Positions 16,391-25,621 of a DNA stretch of 64,000 nucleotides are shown piece by piece. The notes beneath the pieces were generated by a model. The model ran no database searches. It had not been told where the DNA came from and saw only the letters and a list, made by a program, of their open reading frames with translations. Source of the DNA: Halobacillus sp. A1 (GTDB lineage: Bacteria; Bacillota; Bacilli; Bacillales; Halobacillaceae); assembly GCF_024189295.1 (NCBI RefSeq), contig NZ_JAIZEN010000001.1:186001-250000 (forward strand). The letters are read 5' to 3'. The translations under genes were made by a program, and so were the position numbers. Within the stretch, counting starts at the first letter, position 1. Each line of letters starts with the position of its first letter.

Positions 16391-18682
16391 TTGCAGCAGA
16401 TGAAAGCATCTGAAAAAAGAAACAGGAAGCGGCCGGATGGGCCAGATAAAGTTACAGGCCGGTTAAATTACTTAACCGATCTTCATTTCCCGCATATGCT
16501 CTATGGAAAAATAAAACGGAGCGCTTATCCGCATGCCAGAATCCTCTCTATTCATACGGAAGAAGCGGAACAACTACCTGGAGTCCGTGCAGTAGTCACT
16601 TTTAAAGATGTGCCGGGTCTGAATGCTTTTGGCATCGTGACTCCTGATCAGCCGGTACTTTGTGAAGACACCGTACGCTACGTTGGAGATGCTGTCGCTG
16701 CTGTTGCCGCTGATACGAAAGAAATGGCGGAGCATGCTTGCTCTTTAATTGCAATAGAGTACGAACCTCTGCCGGTAGTAGATGATCCGGCTGAAGCGCT
16801 AGGTGCTGCTACACCAAAGCTTCATCCAGATGGTAACCTTCTTCATAAGGCACACTTTTATAAAGGGGATGTTGATGATGCTTTTCATAAATGTACAGAA
16901 ATAGTAGAAGAAACGTATCAAGTTCCACGGCAGATGCACACCTATATGGAAACAGAAGGTGGTGTGATTGTGCCTGAACCTGATGATACGCTTACGGTTT
17001 ATGTAGGGACGCAGCACGGCTACAAAGACCGTTTCCAATTGTCGAGAATCTTAAATATGCCGGAGGAGAAGATTCGGATCGTCTCTAGTCCCATGGGTGG
17101 CTCTTTCGGTGGAAAAGATGAATTGAACATTCAGCCATATGGAGCATTGTTAGCCCTTGCTTCAGGGCGGCCGGTAAAAATCCATCAGACGAGACAGGAA
17201 TCTGTGATTTCTGGACTGAAGCGCCATCCGATGCGCATTACGATGAAAACGGGGGTCGCCGCTGATGGGAAGATTATTGCTCATAAGGTCGACATACTTG
17301 CAGATACAGGTGCTTATTCTACGCTTGGTCCGGCCATTCTTGAATTTGCAGTCGAACACTCGACAGGACCTTACGTGATCCCGAATGTGAAAACGGAAGG
17401 TGTGTCTGTTTTTACGAATAATGGGGTAGCTGGAGAGTTCCGCGGGTTCGGCGGTAATCAAGTCACCTTTGCTTTAGAAGGACAAATGGATCGGCTGGCG
17501 TATAGATTAGATGTTGATCCGCTTGAATTTCGCAGGCATAACCTTCGGGAAACAGACGAAATCGGACCGATTGGACAACGAATAGCCTCTACAGATGGAG
17601 CGTATCAAGTACTTCAATCCATTAAAGAGCACCGACAGTTGAAAATAAAAGAGGAAAATGAGATGCCGGACAAGTGGAAGGTGCGTGGAATTGGTACAGC
17701 TATCACGATGCATGGCGGAGGGCTCGGATATGGGCGTTTAGACCCTGCAGGAGGAAGACTTTGTTTAAAAGAAAGCGGAAAAATCGAAGCGGCTTTCGGA
17801 TTTGAAGAAGCCGGCCAGGGAATTTTAGGAGTGATCGAGACGATTGTAACGGAAGAACTGGGATGTTCAGTATCAGATCTATCGGTTGTGATCGGGGACA
17901 CGTCCCTTGTGCCTTCTTCAGGATCGACGACGGCTTCACGAGGAACGAGCATGGTCTGGCATGCGCTGCAGAAGATGAAGGAACCTTTTTGCAAGCTGCT
18001 GATAGAAAAGGGAGAAGCTTTAACGGGTGTAGAAGGCCATCGACTGCAGACAGGTAAAGGCGGCCTCGTTGTTACAGCTCATGATGGAGAAGAAATTCCC
18101 ATCATCACCTATGAAGAATTAGCTCAGCAAAGCACAGAAGAAGAGATGACTACATCCACGAACTTTGATTTTCCCACCACCCCCGATCCAATTGATTCTG
18201 GTCACTTTTTATATACGTTTGGAGCGGTTCTGGCTCAGGTGGAAGTCGATCTGTTAACTGGAAAGGTAAAAGTGATCGATCTTGATCAAGCAATTGCAGC
18301 GGGCCCGGTTGTCAACTACCTCGGGTACAAGGGGCAAATTGAAGGGGGAGGCGTCATGTCCCTCGGTTATACACTGCTGGAAGATGCTTTGATGTCGGAA
18401 GGCGAGTATATGACCCAGAACTTAGATGCTTACCTGATCCCTGGCATAGGGGACGTTCCTTTTACTATGAAAGTAGAAGCTATCGAAACATTGCCAGAAG
18501 ACGATCCTTATGGTCCTCGCGGTGTCGGGGAAATCGGCAGTGTAGCCGTAGCGCCAGCTATAGCCAAAGCGATTCAAGAAGCTGTCGGTTACTGGGTGCG
18601 TCGTCTTCCCGTATCTTCAGAAGAGGTTTTAGCGGAAGTAAGTAAGAGGAGGATCAATCCATGGACAAAAGCGATGCAGTAA
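16391..18682 (+). CDS. pucD: Xanthine dehydrogenase molybdopterin-binding subunit
   Basis: 763 residues from a TTG start preceded by GAAGGGAG; the ATG at 16373 has no ribosome site. Two aldehyde oxidase/xanthine dehydrogenase domains: the first (about 20-130) contains GRLNYLTDLHFP, the second carries the cofactor loops GGSFGGKDE (about 238), GEFRGFGGNQ and PRGVGEIG (about 718). This is the catalytic subunit, oxidising hypoxanthine and xanthine to urate. Its last 22 bases overlap pucE. It might instead oxidise a related heterocycle; PucG, PucH and uricase nearby support purines. Confidence 0.93.
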   Translation: MQQMKASEKRNRKRPDGPDKVTGRLNYLTDLHFPHMLYGKIKRSAYPHARILSIHTEEAEQLPGVRAVVTFKDVPGLNAFGIVTPDQPVLCEDTVRYVGDAVAAVAADTKEMAEHACSLIAIEYEPLPVVDDPAEALGAATPKLHPDGNLLHKAHFYKGDVDDAFHKCTEIVEETYQVPRQMHTYMETEGGVIVPEPDDTLTVYVGTQHGYKDRFQLSRILNMPEEKIRIVSSPMGGSFGGKDELNIQPYGALLALASGRPVKIHQTRQESVISGLKRHPMRITMKTGVAADGKIIAHKVDILADTGAYSTLGPAILEFAVEHSTGPYVIPNVKTEGVSVFTNNGVAGEFRGFGGNQVTFALEGQMDRLAYRLDVDPLEFRRHNLRETDEIGPIGQRIASTDGAYQVLQSIKEHRQLKIKEENEMPDKWKVRGIGTAITMHGGGLGYGRLDPAGGRLCLKESGKIEAAFGFEEAGQGILGVIETIVTEELGCSVSDLSVVIGDTSLVPSSGSTTASRGTSMVWHALQKMKEPFCKLLIEKGEALTGVEGHRLQTGKGGLVVTAHDGEEIPIITYEELAQQSTEEEMTTSTNFDFPTTPDPIDSGHFLYTFGAVLAQVEVDLLTGKVKVIDLDQAIAAGPVVNYLGYKGQIEGGGVMSLGYTLLEDALMSEGEYMTQNLDAYLIPGIGDVPFTMKVEAIETLPEDDPYGPRGVGEIGSVAVAPAIAKAIQEAVGYWVRRLPVSSEEVLAEVSKRRINPWTKAMQ

Positions 18683-19179
18683 ATGTGCAAACAGAGAATG
18701 TGCCGGTCATCGACCTGAATCTTACAATCAATGAAAATCCGGTAAAAGTGCAGGTGGAGCCGACTGCAAGGTTAGTCGATATCCTGAGGGATGAATTGCA
18801 GCTGACAGGTACTAAAATTTCCTGTGGAATCGGCCGCTGCGGCGCATGCTCCGTCATGATTGATGGACAGCTTGTCAACGCGTGCCTCACGATGGCTTAC
18901 CAGGCAGATCAAACGTCAATTACGACGATCGAAGGAGTCAGCAGAGACCAGGAGATGGATCCGATTCAAAAAGCATTTTTGGAAGAAGGAGGATTCCAAT
19001 GTGGCTATTGCACGCCAGGCATGGTCATGGCGGTGAAAGTTCTATTAGAAGAAGTACCTGTCCCAACAGAAGAGGACATTAAAATGGCGTTATCCGGAAA
19101 TCTCTGTCGATGTACCGGATATGGCGGCATCATCCGTGCTGTTCAGAGAATGGCAGCAGAAAATAGTGAAGTACGTTAG
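18661..19179 (+). CDS. pucE: Xanthine dehydrogenase 2Fe-2S subunit
   Basis: 172 residues. A plant-type ferredoxin domain with C-x4-C-x2-C (CGIGRCGAC) and a [2Fe-2S]-binding helical domain (CGYCTPG, later CRCTGY). GAGGAGG precedes the ATG, inside the end of pucD, so translation is coupled. It relays electrons from the molybdenum centre to PucC. Last gene of pucABCDE. Confidence 0.94.
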   Translation: MDKSDAVNVQTENVPVIDLNLTINENPVKVQVEPTARLVDILRDELQLTGTKISCGIGRCGACSVMIDGQLVNACLTMAYQADQTSITTIEGVSRDQEMDPIQKAFLEEGGFQCGYCTPGMVMAVKVLLEEVPVPTEEDIKMALSGNLCRCTGYGGIIRAVQRMAAENSEVR

Positions 19180-19342
19180 TAAGACTCATGTTTTTTGTTG
19201 ATTTTTCATTGGAAAGGGCAGGGCACGACGATTCTCCTGCGTATACCTTTTGTAGGCTGACATTGCACTAATTTTCCGCTGAATTAATGCCAACGTATAT
19301 CATCAAAAGACTGAATATTTAAAAAATAAGGAGGTAAATGGA

Positions 19343-20167
19343 ATGATCAATGAGAGGTACTCTGGAAAAGCTTTCAATGAAAAGTTCTTAGCTCGGCTCA
19401 CGTCCAAACAAGTGAAAGAGTTGGACAAGGAAGATGCACTCGTTGTACTGCCCATTGGCGCTATAGAGCAGCATGGACCGCACATGCCGGTTTATACAGA
19501 TACTCTTATCGGAGAAGGGCTGCTGGCTCAGACATTTGAACATTTCACAAATGAGCAGAATATTTGGATGCTGCCCCCGCTGCCGTATGGAAAAAGTACA
19601 GAGCACCTCGGAATGACAGGGACAATGACGTTGTCAGCTTCTACTTTACAGGCCGTTGTCAGTGATATTGCTGAGAGTGTCAAAGAGAGCGGGTTTCGCC
19701 GCCTTGTCCTTTTTAACTCTCACGGAGGCAATCACGACTTGTTGAATATGGTATCACGTGAAATCAGGATCCAGACAGGGCTAATGGTGTTTCGACTGAA
19801 TTCTTCAGAGGGTCATGGATTAGATGGGGTAGTATCTGAAAAAGAAAAGAAATTCGGTATTCATGGCGGGGAAGTAGAGACTTCGATGGTACTCGATTTC
19901 AAACCCGACTGGGTAGATATGAAGAGGAGCCCGATTGATTTTGTTGAACTTCCCGAAGATAATCAACACTTGTATTTAAAAGGAGGCTGCTATTTCGCCT
20001 GGGTCATGGATGATATTTCTTATACTGGGATGGCTGGAGACGCTACTAAGGCCACTCGGGAAAAAGGAATAAAAATCAATGCCAGAACAAGTGAGTTTCT
20101 TGCAGAAGTCTTTGAAGAAATGAGCCGTTTTGAAATCGAGGATCTAAAAAAACAACCGGTGAGATAA
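19343..20167 (+). CDS. Creatininase-family amidohydrolase
   Basis: 274 residues. Conserved metal-binding phrases of the creatininase fold are present: IGAIEQHGPHMPVYTD (about 37-52), FNSHGGNHD (about 128) and HGGEVETS (about 176). Members hydrolyse cyclic or linear amides (creatinine, formamidopyrimidines, a mycofactocin peptide), so only the chemistry can be named. First gene of an eight-gene operon; preceded by AAGGAGG. It is separated from pucE by 163 bases with no clear terminator, so read-through from the xanthine dehydrogenase genes is possible. Confidence 0.88.
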   Translation: MINERYSGKAFNEKFLARLTSKQVKELDKEDALVVLPIGAIEQHGPHMPVYTDTLIGEGLLAQTFEHFTNEQNIWMLPPLPYGKSTEHLGMTGTMTLSASTLQAVVSDIAESVKESGFRRLVLFNSHGGNHDLLNMVSREIRIQTGLMVFRLNSSEGHGLDGVVSEKEKKFGIHGGEVETSMVLDFKPDWVDMKRSPIDFVELPEDNQHLYLKGGCYFAWVMDDISYTGMAGDATKATREKGIKINARTSEFLAEVFEEMSRFEIEDLKKQPVR

Positions 20168-20179
20168 GGAGTGAGCAAT

Positions 20180-20986
20180 ATGAAATCAGCTCAATCGATA
20201 GTGCAGGAAATGCAGCCTGAAGAAGTGGAGGAGACGTCGATTGTTTCCATGCGTCAAGTCAGTAAGGTGTTTCCAAATGGGTACACAGCTGTAGAGAACG
20301 TCAACACGTCGATAAAAGAAGGTGAATTCGTATCCTTTGTCGGACCGTCCGGCTGTGGAAAATCGACGATTTTTAAAATGATTTCCGGTTTGATCTCTCC
20401 CTCTGAAGGAGAGTTGGAAATATTAGGGGAATCCGGGAGTGATCAGCAGCAGCAGAGTAATGATGTTGGGTTCGTATTTCAGGATGCCACGTTATTACCG
20501 TGGCGTTCGGTAATCAAAAACGTCATGCTGCCTCTCGAATTTCAGAATCTATCAAAGGCGGAAATGAAAGAGCAGGCTGAGGAAGTGCTCGAACTGGTTG
20601 GGTTGAAGGAATATGCGGAAGCACTGCCGCGTCAGTTATCCGGTGGGATGAGGATGAGAGTCTCCATTGCCCGGGCGCTCGTTGCTAAGCCAAAGCTGCT
20701 ATTGATGGACGAACCGTTTGGCGCTCTTGATGAAATTACTAGGCAAAGTTTACAAAGTGAGCTGCTCAGAATATGGGAGTCCCAGAAAATGACGGTATTA
20801 TTCATTACCCATAATGTGTTCGAAGCTGTGTACTTATCAACGAGGGTAGCTGTCATGACACCTGGCCCTGGTAAGATTGCGTCGACCGTAGATATACCGA
20901 TGCCCTTTCCCCGAACAGATAAGGTGAGGACTTCTCACCAATTCAGCGATATTGTCGGTAAAGTCTCCCAGGATTTAAAATTTTGA
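20180..20986 (+). CDS. ABC importer ATPase, NitT/TauT type
   Basis: 268 residues. Walker A GPSGCGKST, Q-loop FVFQDATLLPWRSV, signature LSGGMRMRVSIA and Walker B LLLMDEPFGALD are typical of the nitrate/taurine/pyrimidine-precursor subfamily. ATG 20180 is favoured over GTG 20171 because AAGGAGTGA is well placed for it. Partner genes are the permease at 22360 and the lipoprotein at 23242. Confidence 0.93.
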   Translation: MKSAQSIVQEMQPEEVEETSIVSMRQVSKVFPNGYTAVENVNTSIKEGEFVSFVGPSGCGKSTIFKMISGLISPSEGELEILGESGSDQQQQSNDVGFVFQDATLLPWRSVIKNVMLPLEFQNLSKAEMKEQAEEVLELVGLKEYAEALPRQLSGGMRMRVSIARALVAKPKLLLMDEPFGALDEITRQSLQSELLRIWESQKMTVLFITHNVFEAVYLSTRVAVMTPGPGKIASTVDIPMPFPRTDKVRTSHQFSDIVGKVSQDLKF

Positions 20987-21000
20987 CAGGAGTGGTGAAG

Positions 21001-22338
21001 ATGTGGAAACAGGAATTAAAAGATGTACTAGGCGAAGGAAAGGTTATTTTCAAAGAGAGTGACGTCGCTCGTTTATCGAAGGATTGCTACTGGTTTTCTC
21101 CCATTCTTTATGAGGAGCTGAAGGATAAAGTTGCAGATTGCGCCGTACTTCCTGAAACGATTGATCAATTAAGGACGATCGTTGCGATTGCTGTCAAACA
21201 TCGGATCCCTATGACTCCAAGAGGGGCAGGGACAGGGAATTATGGTCAGGGAGTTCCGTTAAACGGAGGGATCATCCTAGATTTGACGAAGCTGAATCAA
21301 ATCAATGGAATCAGTGCCAATGAGGTCTCGGTCCAGGCAGGCGCAAGAATAGGTAAATTAGAAAAAACATTGAGGAAAGAAGGAAAAGAGCTTCATATTT
21401 ATCCCAGCACCTTTTTGACATCGACAGTAGGCGGTTTCCTGTGCGGAGGGTCGGGAGGAATCGGTTCCATTCGCTGGGGGAATTTATGGGATGGAAACGT
21501 ACTTGCAGTTACGATTATGACCGTGGAAGAAAGTCCGAAGTTGTTGACTTTTAAAGGTGAGAAAGTGGTCGACTACATCCATAATTACGGAACCTCGGGC
21601 ATCCTTGTCGAAGCTGTTCTTCCAATCGAGACAAAAACCGAATGGTCCCAGCATATTGCCTTCTTTGACGATTTCAAAGATGCTGTGCGCTTCAGTGAAA
21701 AGCTGGCCACTGAAGAACGTATCGTAAAAAGGCTGTTATCGGTATGTGAGTGGCCGATTCCTGAGCATTTCCATTCCTTGAAAAAAGTCGTGCGGGAAGG
21801 TAAATCGATGGTCATGCTGGAAGTAGACGAATCATTCGATGATGAACTCCGGGAATGGACAGAAGCCTATGGAGGGGATTTAGGGTTTACGATTCCTTCA
21901 AGCAAGTACCAAAAAGGGATGAAGGTTTCAGATTACACGTGGAACCATGCGACATTATGGGCTCAAAAACACGGCGAGAACATGACTTATTTACAAGCTC
22001 GTTTTGAAACAGAACACATTTTTGAACAGATGGACGCGATTCGTTCGAAGTTCGGTCTTGAGATCCAGTTCCATTTCGAGTTCATTAAAATCGACGGAGT
22101 CATCACCCCTGCGTCCCTGCCTGTCGTCCTTTATAAATCGAAGGAAAGGTTGTATGAAATCATCGACTACTGTGAAAGCATCGGTGTGGTCATCAATGAT
22201 CCGCACACGTATCTGTTAGGATTCGGCGGCTACAATTTAAGGATGGAAGAAATCGAGAAGAAGAAGAAAGTCAACGACCCATATAATCTGCTGAATCAAG
22301 GCAAGATTCCAAATGCTGTAGCAGGCCAGGCGAATTAA
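21001..22338 (+). CDS. FAD-linked oxidase, GlcD/VAO type
   Basis: 445 residues. An N-terminal FAD_binding_4 (PCMH) domain has the pyrophosphate-contact segment PRGAGTGNYGQGVPLNGG (about 75-92) and GGFLCGGSGGIGSIRWG (about 143). The C terminus ends NDPYNLLNQGKIPN as in glycolate-oxidase and lactate-dehydrogenase relatives. It should oxidise a hydroxy-, amino- or heterocyclic substrate with FAD. It lies between the ATPase and permease genes of one transporter, so it probably acts on what the transporter brings in. ATG 21001 follows AGGAGTGG. Confidence 0.9.
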   Translation: MWKQELKDVLGEGKVIFKESDVARLSKDCYWFSPILYEELKDKVADCAVLPETIDQLRTIVAIAVKHRIPMTPRGAGTGNYGQGVPLNGGIILDLTKLNQINGISANEVSVQAGARIGKLEKTLRKEGKELHIYPSTFLTSTVGGFLCGGSGGIGSIRWGNLWDGNVLAVTIMTVEESPKLLTFKGEKVVDYIHNYGTSGILVEAVLPIETKTEWSQHIAFFDDFKDAVRFSEKLATEERIVKRLLSVCEWPIPEHFHSLKKVVREGKSMVMLEVDESFDDELREWTEAYGGDLGFTIPSSKYQKGMKVSDYTWNHATLWAQKHGENMTYLQARFETEHIFEQMDAIRSKFGLEIQFHFEFIKIDGVITPASLPVVLYKSKERLYEIIDYCESIGVVINDPHTYLLGFGGYNLRMEEIEKKKKVNDPYNLLNQGKIPNAVAGQAN

Positions 22339-22359
22339 ATGACTAAGGGAGGCGTGGAA

Positions 22360-23226
22360 ATGGAGCATACATCTGACAATCTTCACGTAAAAGAGAGACT
22401 GGAAGATCATTCTAAAGAGCGAGAAGCTGCTGCAAAGAGAAGAAGGAACATTATGAATAATTGGGTGCCGCCGATGATCACATTTTTGGTCTTTCTATCT
22501 CTGTGGCAGTTCGGAACGCAATGGCTTCAAATTCCTGTTTACATACTGCCGACACCTACTGATATTATAGCGGCTTCCATACAAAATTCAGACAGACTGC
22601 TGGCCTCTGCTACTACAACGATTCTGGAATCTGTCATAGGCTTCGTGTTCAGCGTCGTTATCGGCGTCGGAGCAGCAGTGATCATGGCCAGCTCGAAAAT
22701 TTTGGAGCGAAGCCTGTATCCATATGCTATTTTATTGCAAACGATCCCGATTGTGGCTATTGCTCCTATCATCGTCATTTGGTTCGGGTCAGGAATGAAC
22801 GCGATCGTCATCATCGCGTTTACAATCGGTTTTTTCCCTATGCTTTCTAATACCCTGATCGGATTGAACGCGACAGATCGAGGAATGATCAATCTCATGC
22901 AGCTCTATAAAGCATCGAAGTGGGAAATCATGTGGAAAGTACGTCTTCCTGCCGCACTTCCTTATATCATCGCTGGTTTGAAAATATCCTGTACGCTGGC
23001 GATTATCGGGGCAATTGTCGGAGAATACATCGCTGGAATCGGCGGGGGAGCCGGAGGGCTCGGATATGCGATTACTGTGGCATCGACTACGATGGAAATC
23101 CCCTATTTATTTGCCTGCGGGATTGCAGCTTCATTTTTAGGAATTGCATTTTTTCTACTCGTCAGCTTATTGTCGAAGGTACTGTTAGGATCATGGCATG
23201 AATCAGAAATGAATGTAGAAAATTAA
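22360..23226 (+). CDS. ABC importer permease, SsuC/TauC type
   Basis: 288 residues with six hydrophobic segments and the EAA-type cytoplasmic loop (LMQLYKASKWEIMWKVRLPA). AGGGAGGCG supports ATG 22360; an in-frame ATG at 22339 has no ribosome site. The first 30 residues are charged and cytoplasmic. Confidence 0.92.
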   Translation: MEHTSDNLHVKERLEDHSKEREAAAKRRRNIMNNWVPPMITFLVFLSLWQFGTQWLQIPVYILPTPTDIIAASIQNSDRLLASATTTILESVIGFVFSVVIGVGAAVIMASSKILERSLYPYAILLQTIPIVAIAPIIVIWFGSGMNAIVIIAFTIGFFPMLSNTLIGLNATDRGMINLMQLYKASKWEIMWKVRLPAALPYIIAGLKISCTLAIIGAIVGEYIAGIGGGAGGLGYAITVASTTMEIPYLFACGIAASFLGIAFFLLVSLLSKVLLGSWHESEMNVEN

Positions 23227-23241
23227 AAAAGGGGTTCTATT

Positions 23242-24258
23242 ATGAAAAATTCTTTGTTATATAAACGGCTGCTTTCTGTTGGGTTTTTACTATTAGTTTT
23301 AGCTGCTTGTGCAGATGCAAGCTCAAGTGAGGGAGACGAAGGATCCTCAGATGAAGATGAGGGAGAGCTTCAGGAATCTAAGCTTATCACGAACTGGTTC
23401 GCTCAACCTGAGCATGGAGGGAATTACGCAGCTTTAGAGCAAGGGATGTATGAAGACGAAGGGCTTGATATGGAAATAGAACCAGGCGGGCCACAAGTAT
23501 CGACAACCCAAATGGTCGCTGCCGGTGAAGCTGATTTTGGGTACACCCAGGGAGAAGATATTCTCAATGCGAGAAACAAGGGGATTCCATTAGTAGCCAT
23601 TGGGGCGATTTTTCAGGAAAGTCCTTACGTATTCATCTCACACGCTGATGCGGGCGTGGAAGATTTTGATGATTTGAGTGGGAAAACAGTGATTACGGCA
23701 CCTGGCGTCGGGTACTGGGAATACATTAAAGAGGATTTTGATCTAGAAGGAGTGGAAGAAATCTCCTATACAGGAGAATTGTCTAAGTTTATTGACAATC
23801 CAGATGCTGTGACACAAGGTTACGTAACATCTGAACCTCATGTCTTAGATAAAGAAGGGGTGGAAACGAATGCTCTGCCTATCCACGATTCTGGGTTCCA
23901 GCCGTATTCCAATGTCATTTTCACAACGGAAAAAATGATTGAAGAGAACCCGGAAAAAGTACAAGAATTTATGGACGCAACTCTTAGTGGGTGGGAGTAT
24001 TATAGAGAAAACTCTGAAGATGTCCAGTCCTTTTTACAAGAGTATAACCCTGATTTGACTGAAGAACTGATGACATATGGAGCTGAGGCACAAGAGGAGC
24101 TGATCTTCGGAGGCGAAGCCGAAGAACACGGATTCGGTTATATGTCAGAGGAGAGATGGTCCACTCTTCAGGAACAGATGCTTGAACTTGAAATCATTAC
24201 AAATGAGGAAGATCCAAGCAATTATTATACAACTGAATTTTTGTCTCTGGAGGAGTAA
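23242..24258 (+). CDS. ABC importer substrate-binding lipoprotein, NMT1/THI5-like
   Basis: 338 residues. A lipoprotein signal ends in LAAC with Cys23 as the lipidated residue, followed by a Ser/Asp/Glu-rich linker. The body (WFAQPEHGGNYAALEQGMYEDEGLD) is the NMT1/SsuA fold that binds thiamine precursors, pyrimidines, sulfonates or nitrate. It is strongly acidic, as in proteins exposed to high salt. The ligand is likely the substrate of the neighbouring hydrolases. Confidence 0.92.
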   Translation: MKNSLLYKRLLSVGFLLLVLAACADASSSEGDEGSSDEDEGELQESKLITNWFAQPEHGGNYAALEQGMYEDEGLDMEIEPGGPQVSTTQMVAAGEADFGYTQGEDILNARNKGIPLVAIGAIFQESPYVFISHADAGVEDFDDLSGKTVITAPGVGYWEYIKEDFDLEGVEEISYTGELSKFIDNPDAVTQGYVTSEPHVLDKEGVETNALPIHDSGFQPYSNVIFTTEKMIEENPEKVQEFMDATLSGWEYYRENSEDVQSFLQEYNPDLTEELMTYGAEAQEELIFGGEAEEHGFGYMSEERWSTLQEQMLELEIITNEEDPSNYYTTEFLSLEE

Positions 24259-24261
24259 AAA

Positions 24262-25605
24262 TTGAATGAGTTGATTTTGAAGAATGTCCGCCTGCCTTTA
24301 TATCAGGAAGATGCACTTTACCAGCTGACAATCAAAGATGGCCGGTATGAACATATAGTTAAGCAAACAGAAGCTGCTCCCCTCCAGGCTGTTCCCTTCA
24401 CGCAAGCGGAGGGGCAGCTTTCTCTTTTCCAAGTGATTGATGTAGAAGGAAGACTGTTGTTTCCGTCTTTTGTTGATATCCATACCCATTTAGATAAAGC
24501 TTTTTCATTAAAGGCGGTGCCTAATCCATCCGGTACTTTGCGGGAAGCGATATCCAATTATAGTAAAAAGGCTCACCTTTTCTCCAGTGAAGAAATCGAA
24601 CGGCGTGTCATGAAAGCAGCACTTCAATCGTTATCTTATGGGACGACACATATTCGGACACATGTGAATTTCGAACTGGATGTCAGCGGGGACGTAGCAT
24701 TGGAACATTTACACGCTGTTCTTCGAGCGAGAGAGGCGTTAAAGGATCATATGTCCATTCAGGTCGTCCCCATGTTTTCAAGAATCCATCAAAGAACAGC
24801 GGAGGAGCTGCGGATAATTGAAGCGGCTATCGACCTGGGAGTCGATGGTATCGGAGGCGCCCCTCACCTGGATGAGGATGCAGAAAAAGCGATCGAGGCT
24901 TTGACGCAGCTTGCGATAAAGCATGACAAGTTCATAGATTTACACGTAGATGAAAATGATGACCCATCGATTTGTACCATTCAACATTTGATAGAAGCAG
25001 CAGAAACAAATCAGCTGCAAGGGAGAGTGACGGCCGGACACTTATGCTCTTTAGCTGGTATGGACCAGCTTAAAGCTCAGCGTATTATGGAGAGAATGGC
25101 TGATGTTAATATATATGCGGTCACCTTACCAGGAGCAAATCTGTTTTTGCAGGGCCGTAACGATCAGGGAGTCGTCAGGCGGGGAATTACGAGAGTAAAA
25201 GAATTAATAAATGAAGGTGTCCTGATTGCCGCAGCTTCAGATAATGTCAACGATCCGTTCCATCCATTTGGACGGGGGGACATGCTCCAAGTCGGGTTAT
25301 TGACAGCATATACAGCTCATTTAGCAGGGGAAAAGGATTTGACTCAAGTCTTGAAAATGATCACCTCCATACCTGGAGAGGTGTATGGTCTCACGACTCA
25401 TGAAATTAAGGAAAAAGCTCCAGCAGAGTTTGTTATAGCAGAGGCGACAGATCTTCATGAGCTGTTTGCTTCTTTATCGCCGAGTCGTCATGTGTTTTCG
25501 AAAGGAAAGTGGGTGAGCAGCAGGTCATCTGAGCTGAATTTCCAGGATGCTGAGCTTCATCAGTTTTTTAAGGAAAGCAATACGTATGATAGGAGTGAAG
25601 TTTAA
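24262..25605 (+). CDS. Cytosine-deaminase-like amidohydrolase 1
   Basis: 447 residues, TTG start after GGAGGAG, three bases after the lipoprotein stop. Metal-site motifs of the CodA/AtzC branch: DIHTHLDKAF (about 72), HVDENDD (about 232), GHLCSLAGM (about 261) and SDNVNDPFHPFGRGD (about 330). This branch deaminates or hydrolyses pyrimidines and s-triazines. The N-terminal 60 residues form the usual beta-sandwich. Substrate unknown; paralogous to the next gene. Confidence 0.88.
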   Translation: MNELILKNVRLPLYQEDALYQLTIKDGRYEHIVKQTEAAPLQAVPFTQAEGQLSLFQVIDVEGRLLFPSFVDIHTHLDKAFSLKAVPNPSGTLREAISNYSKKAHLFSSEEIERRVMKAALQSLSYGTTHIRTHVNFELDVSGDVALEHLHAVLRAREALKDHMSIQVVPMFSRIHQRTAEELRIIEAAIDLGVDGIGGAPHLDEDAEKAIEALTQLAIKHDKFIDLHVDENDDPSICTIQHLIEAAETNQLQGRVTAGHLCSLAGMDQLKAQRIMERMADVNIYAVTLPGANLFLQGRNDQGVVRRGITRVKELINEGVLIAAASDNVNDPFHPFGRGDMLQVGLLTAYTAHLAGEKDLTQVLKMITSIPGEVYGLTTHEIKEKAPAEFVIAEATDLHELFASLSPSRHVFSKGKWVSSRSSELNFQDAELHQFFKESNTYDRSEV

Positions 25606-25621
25606 GAGTGAGGTGCTGTCT

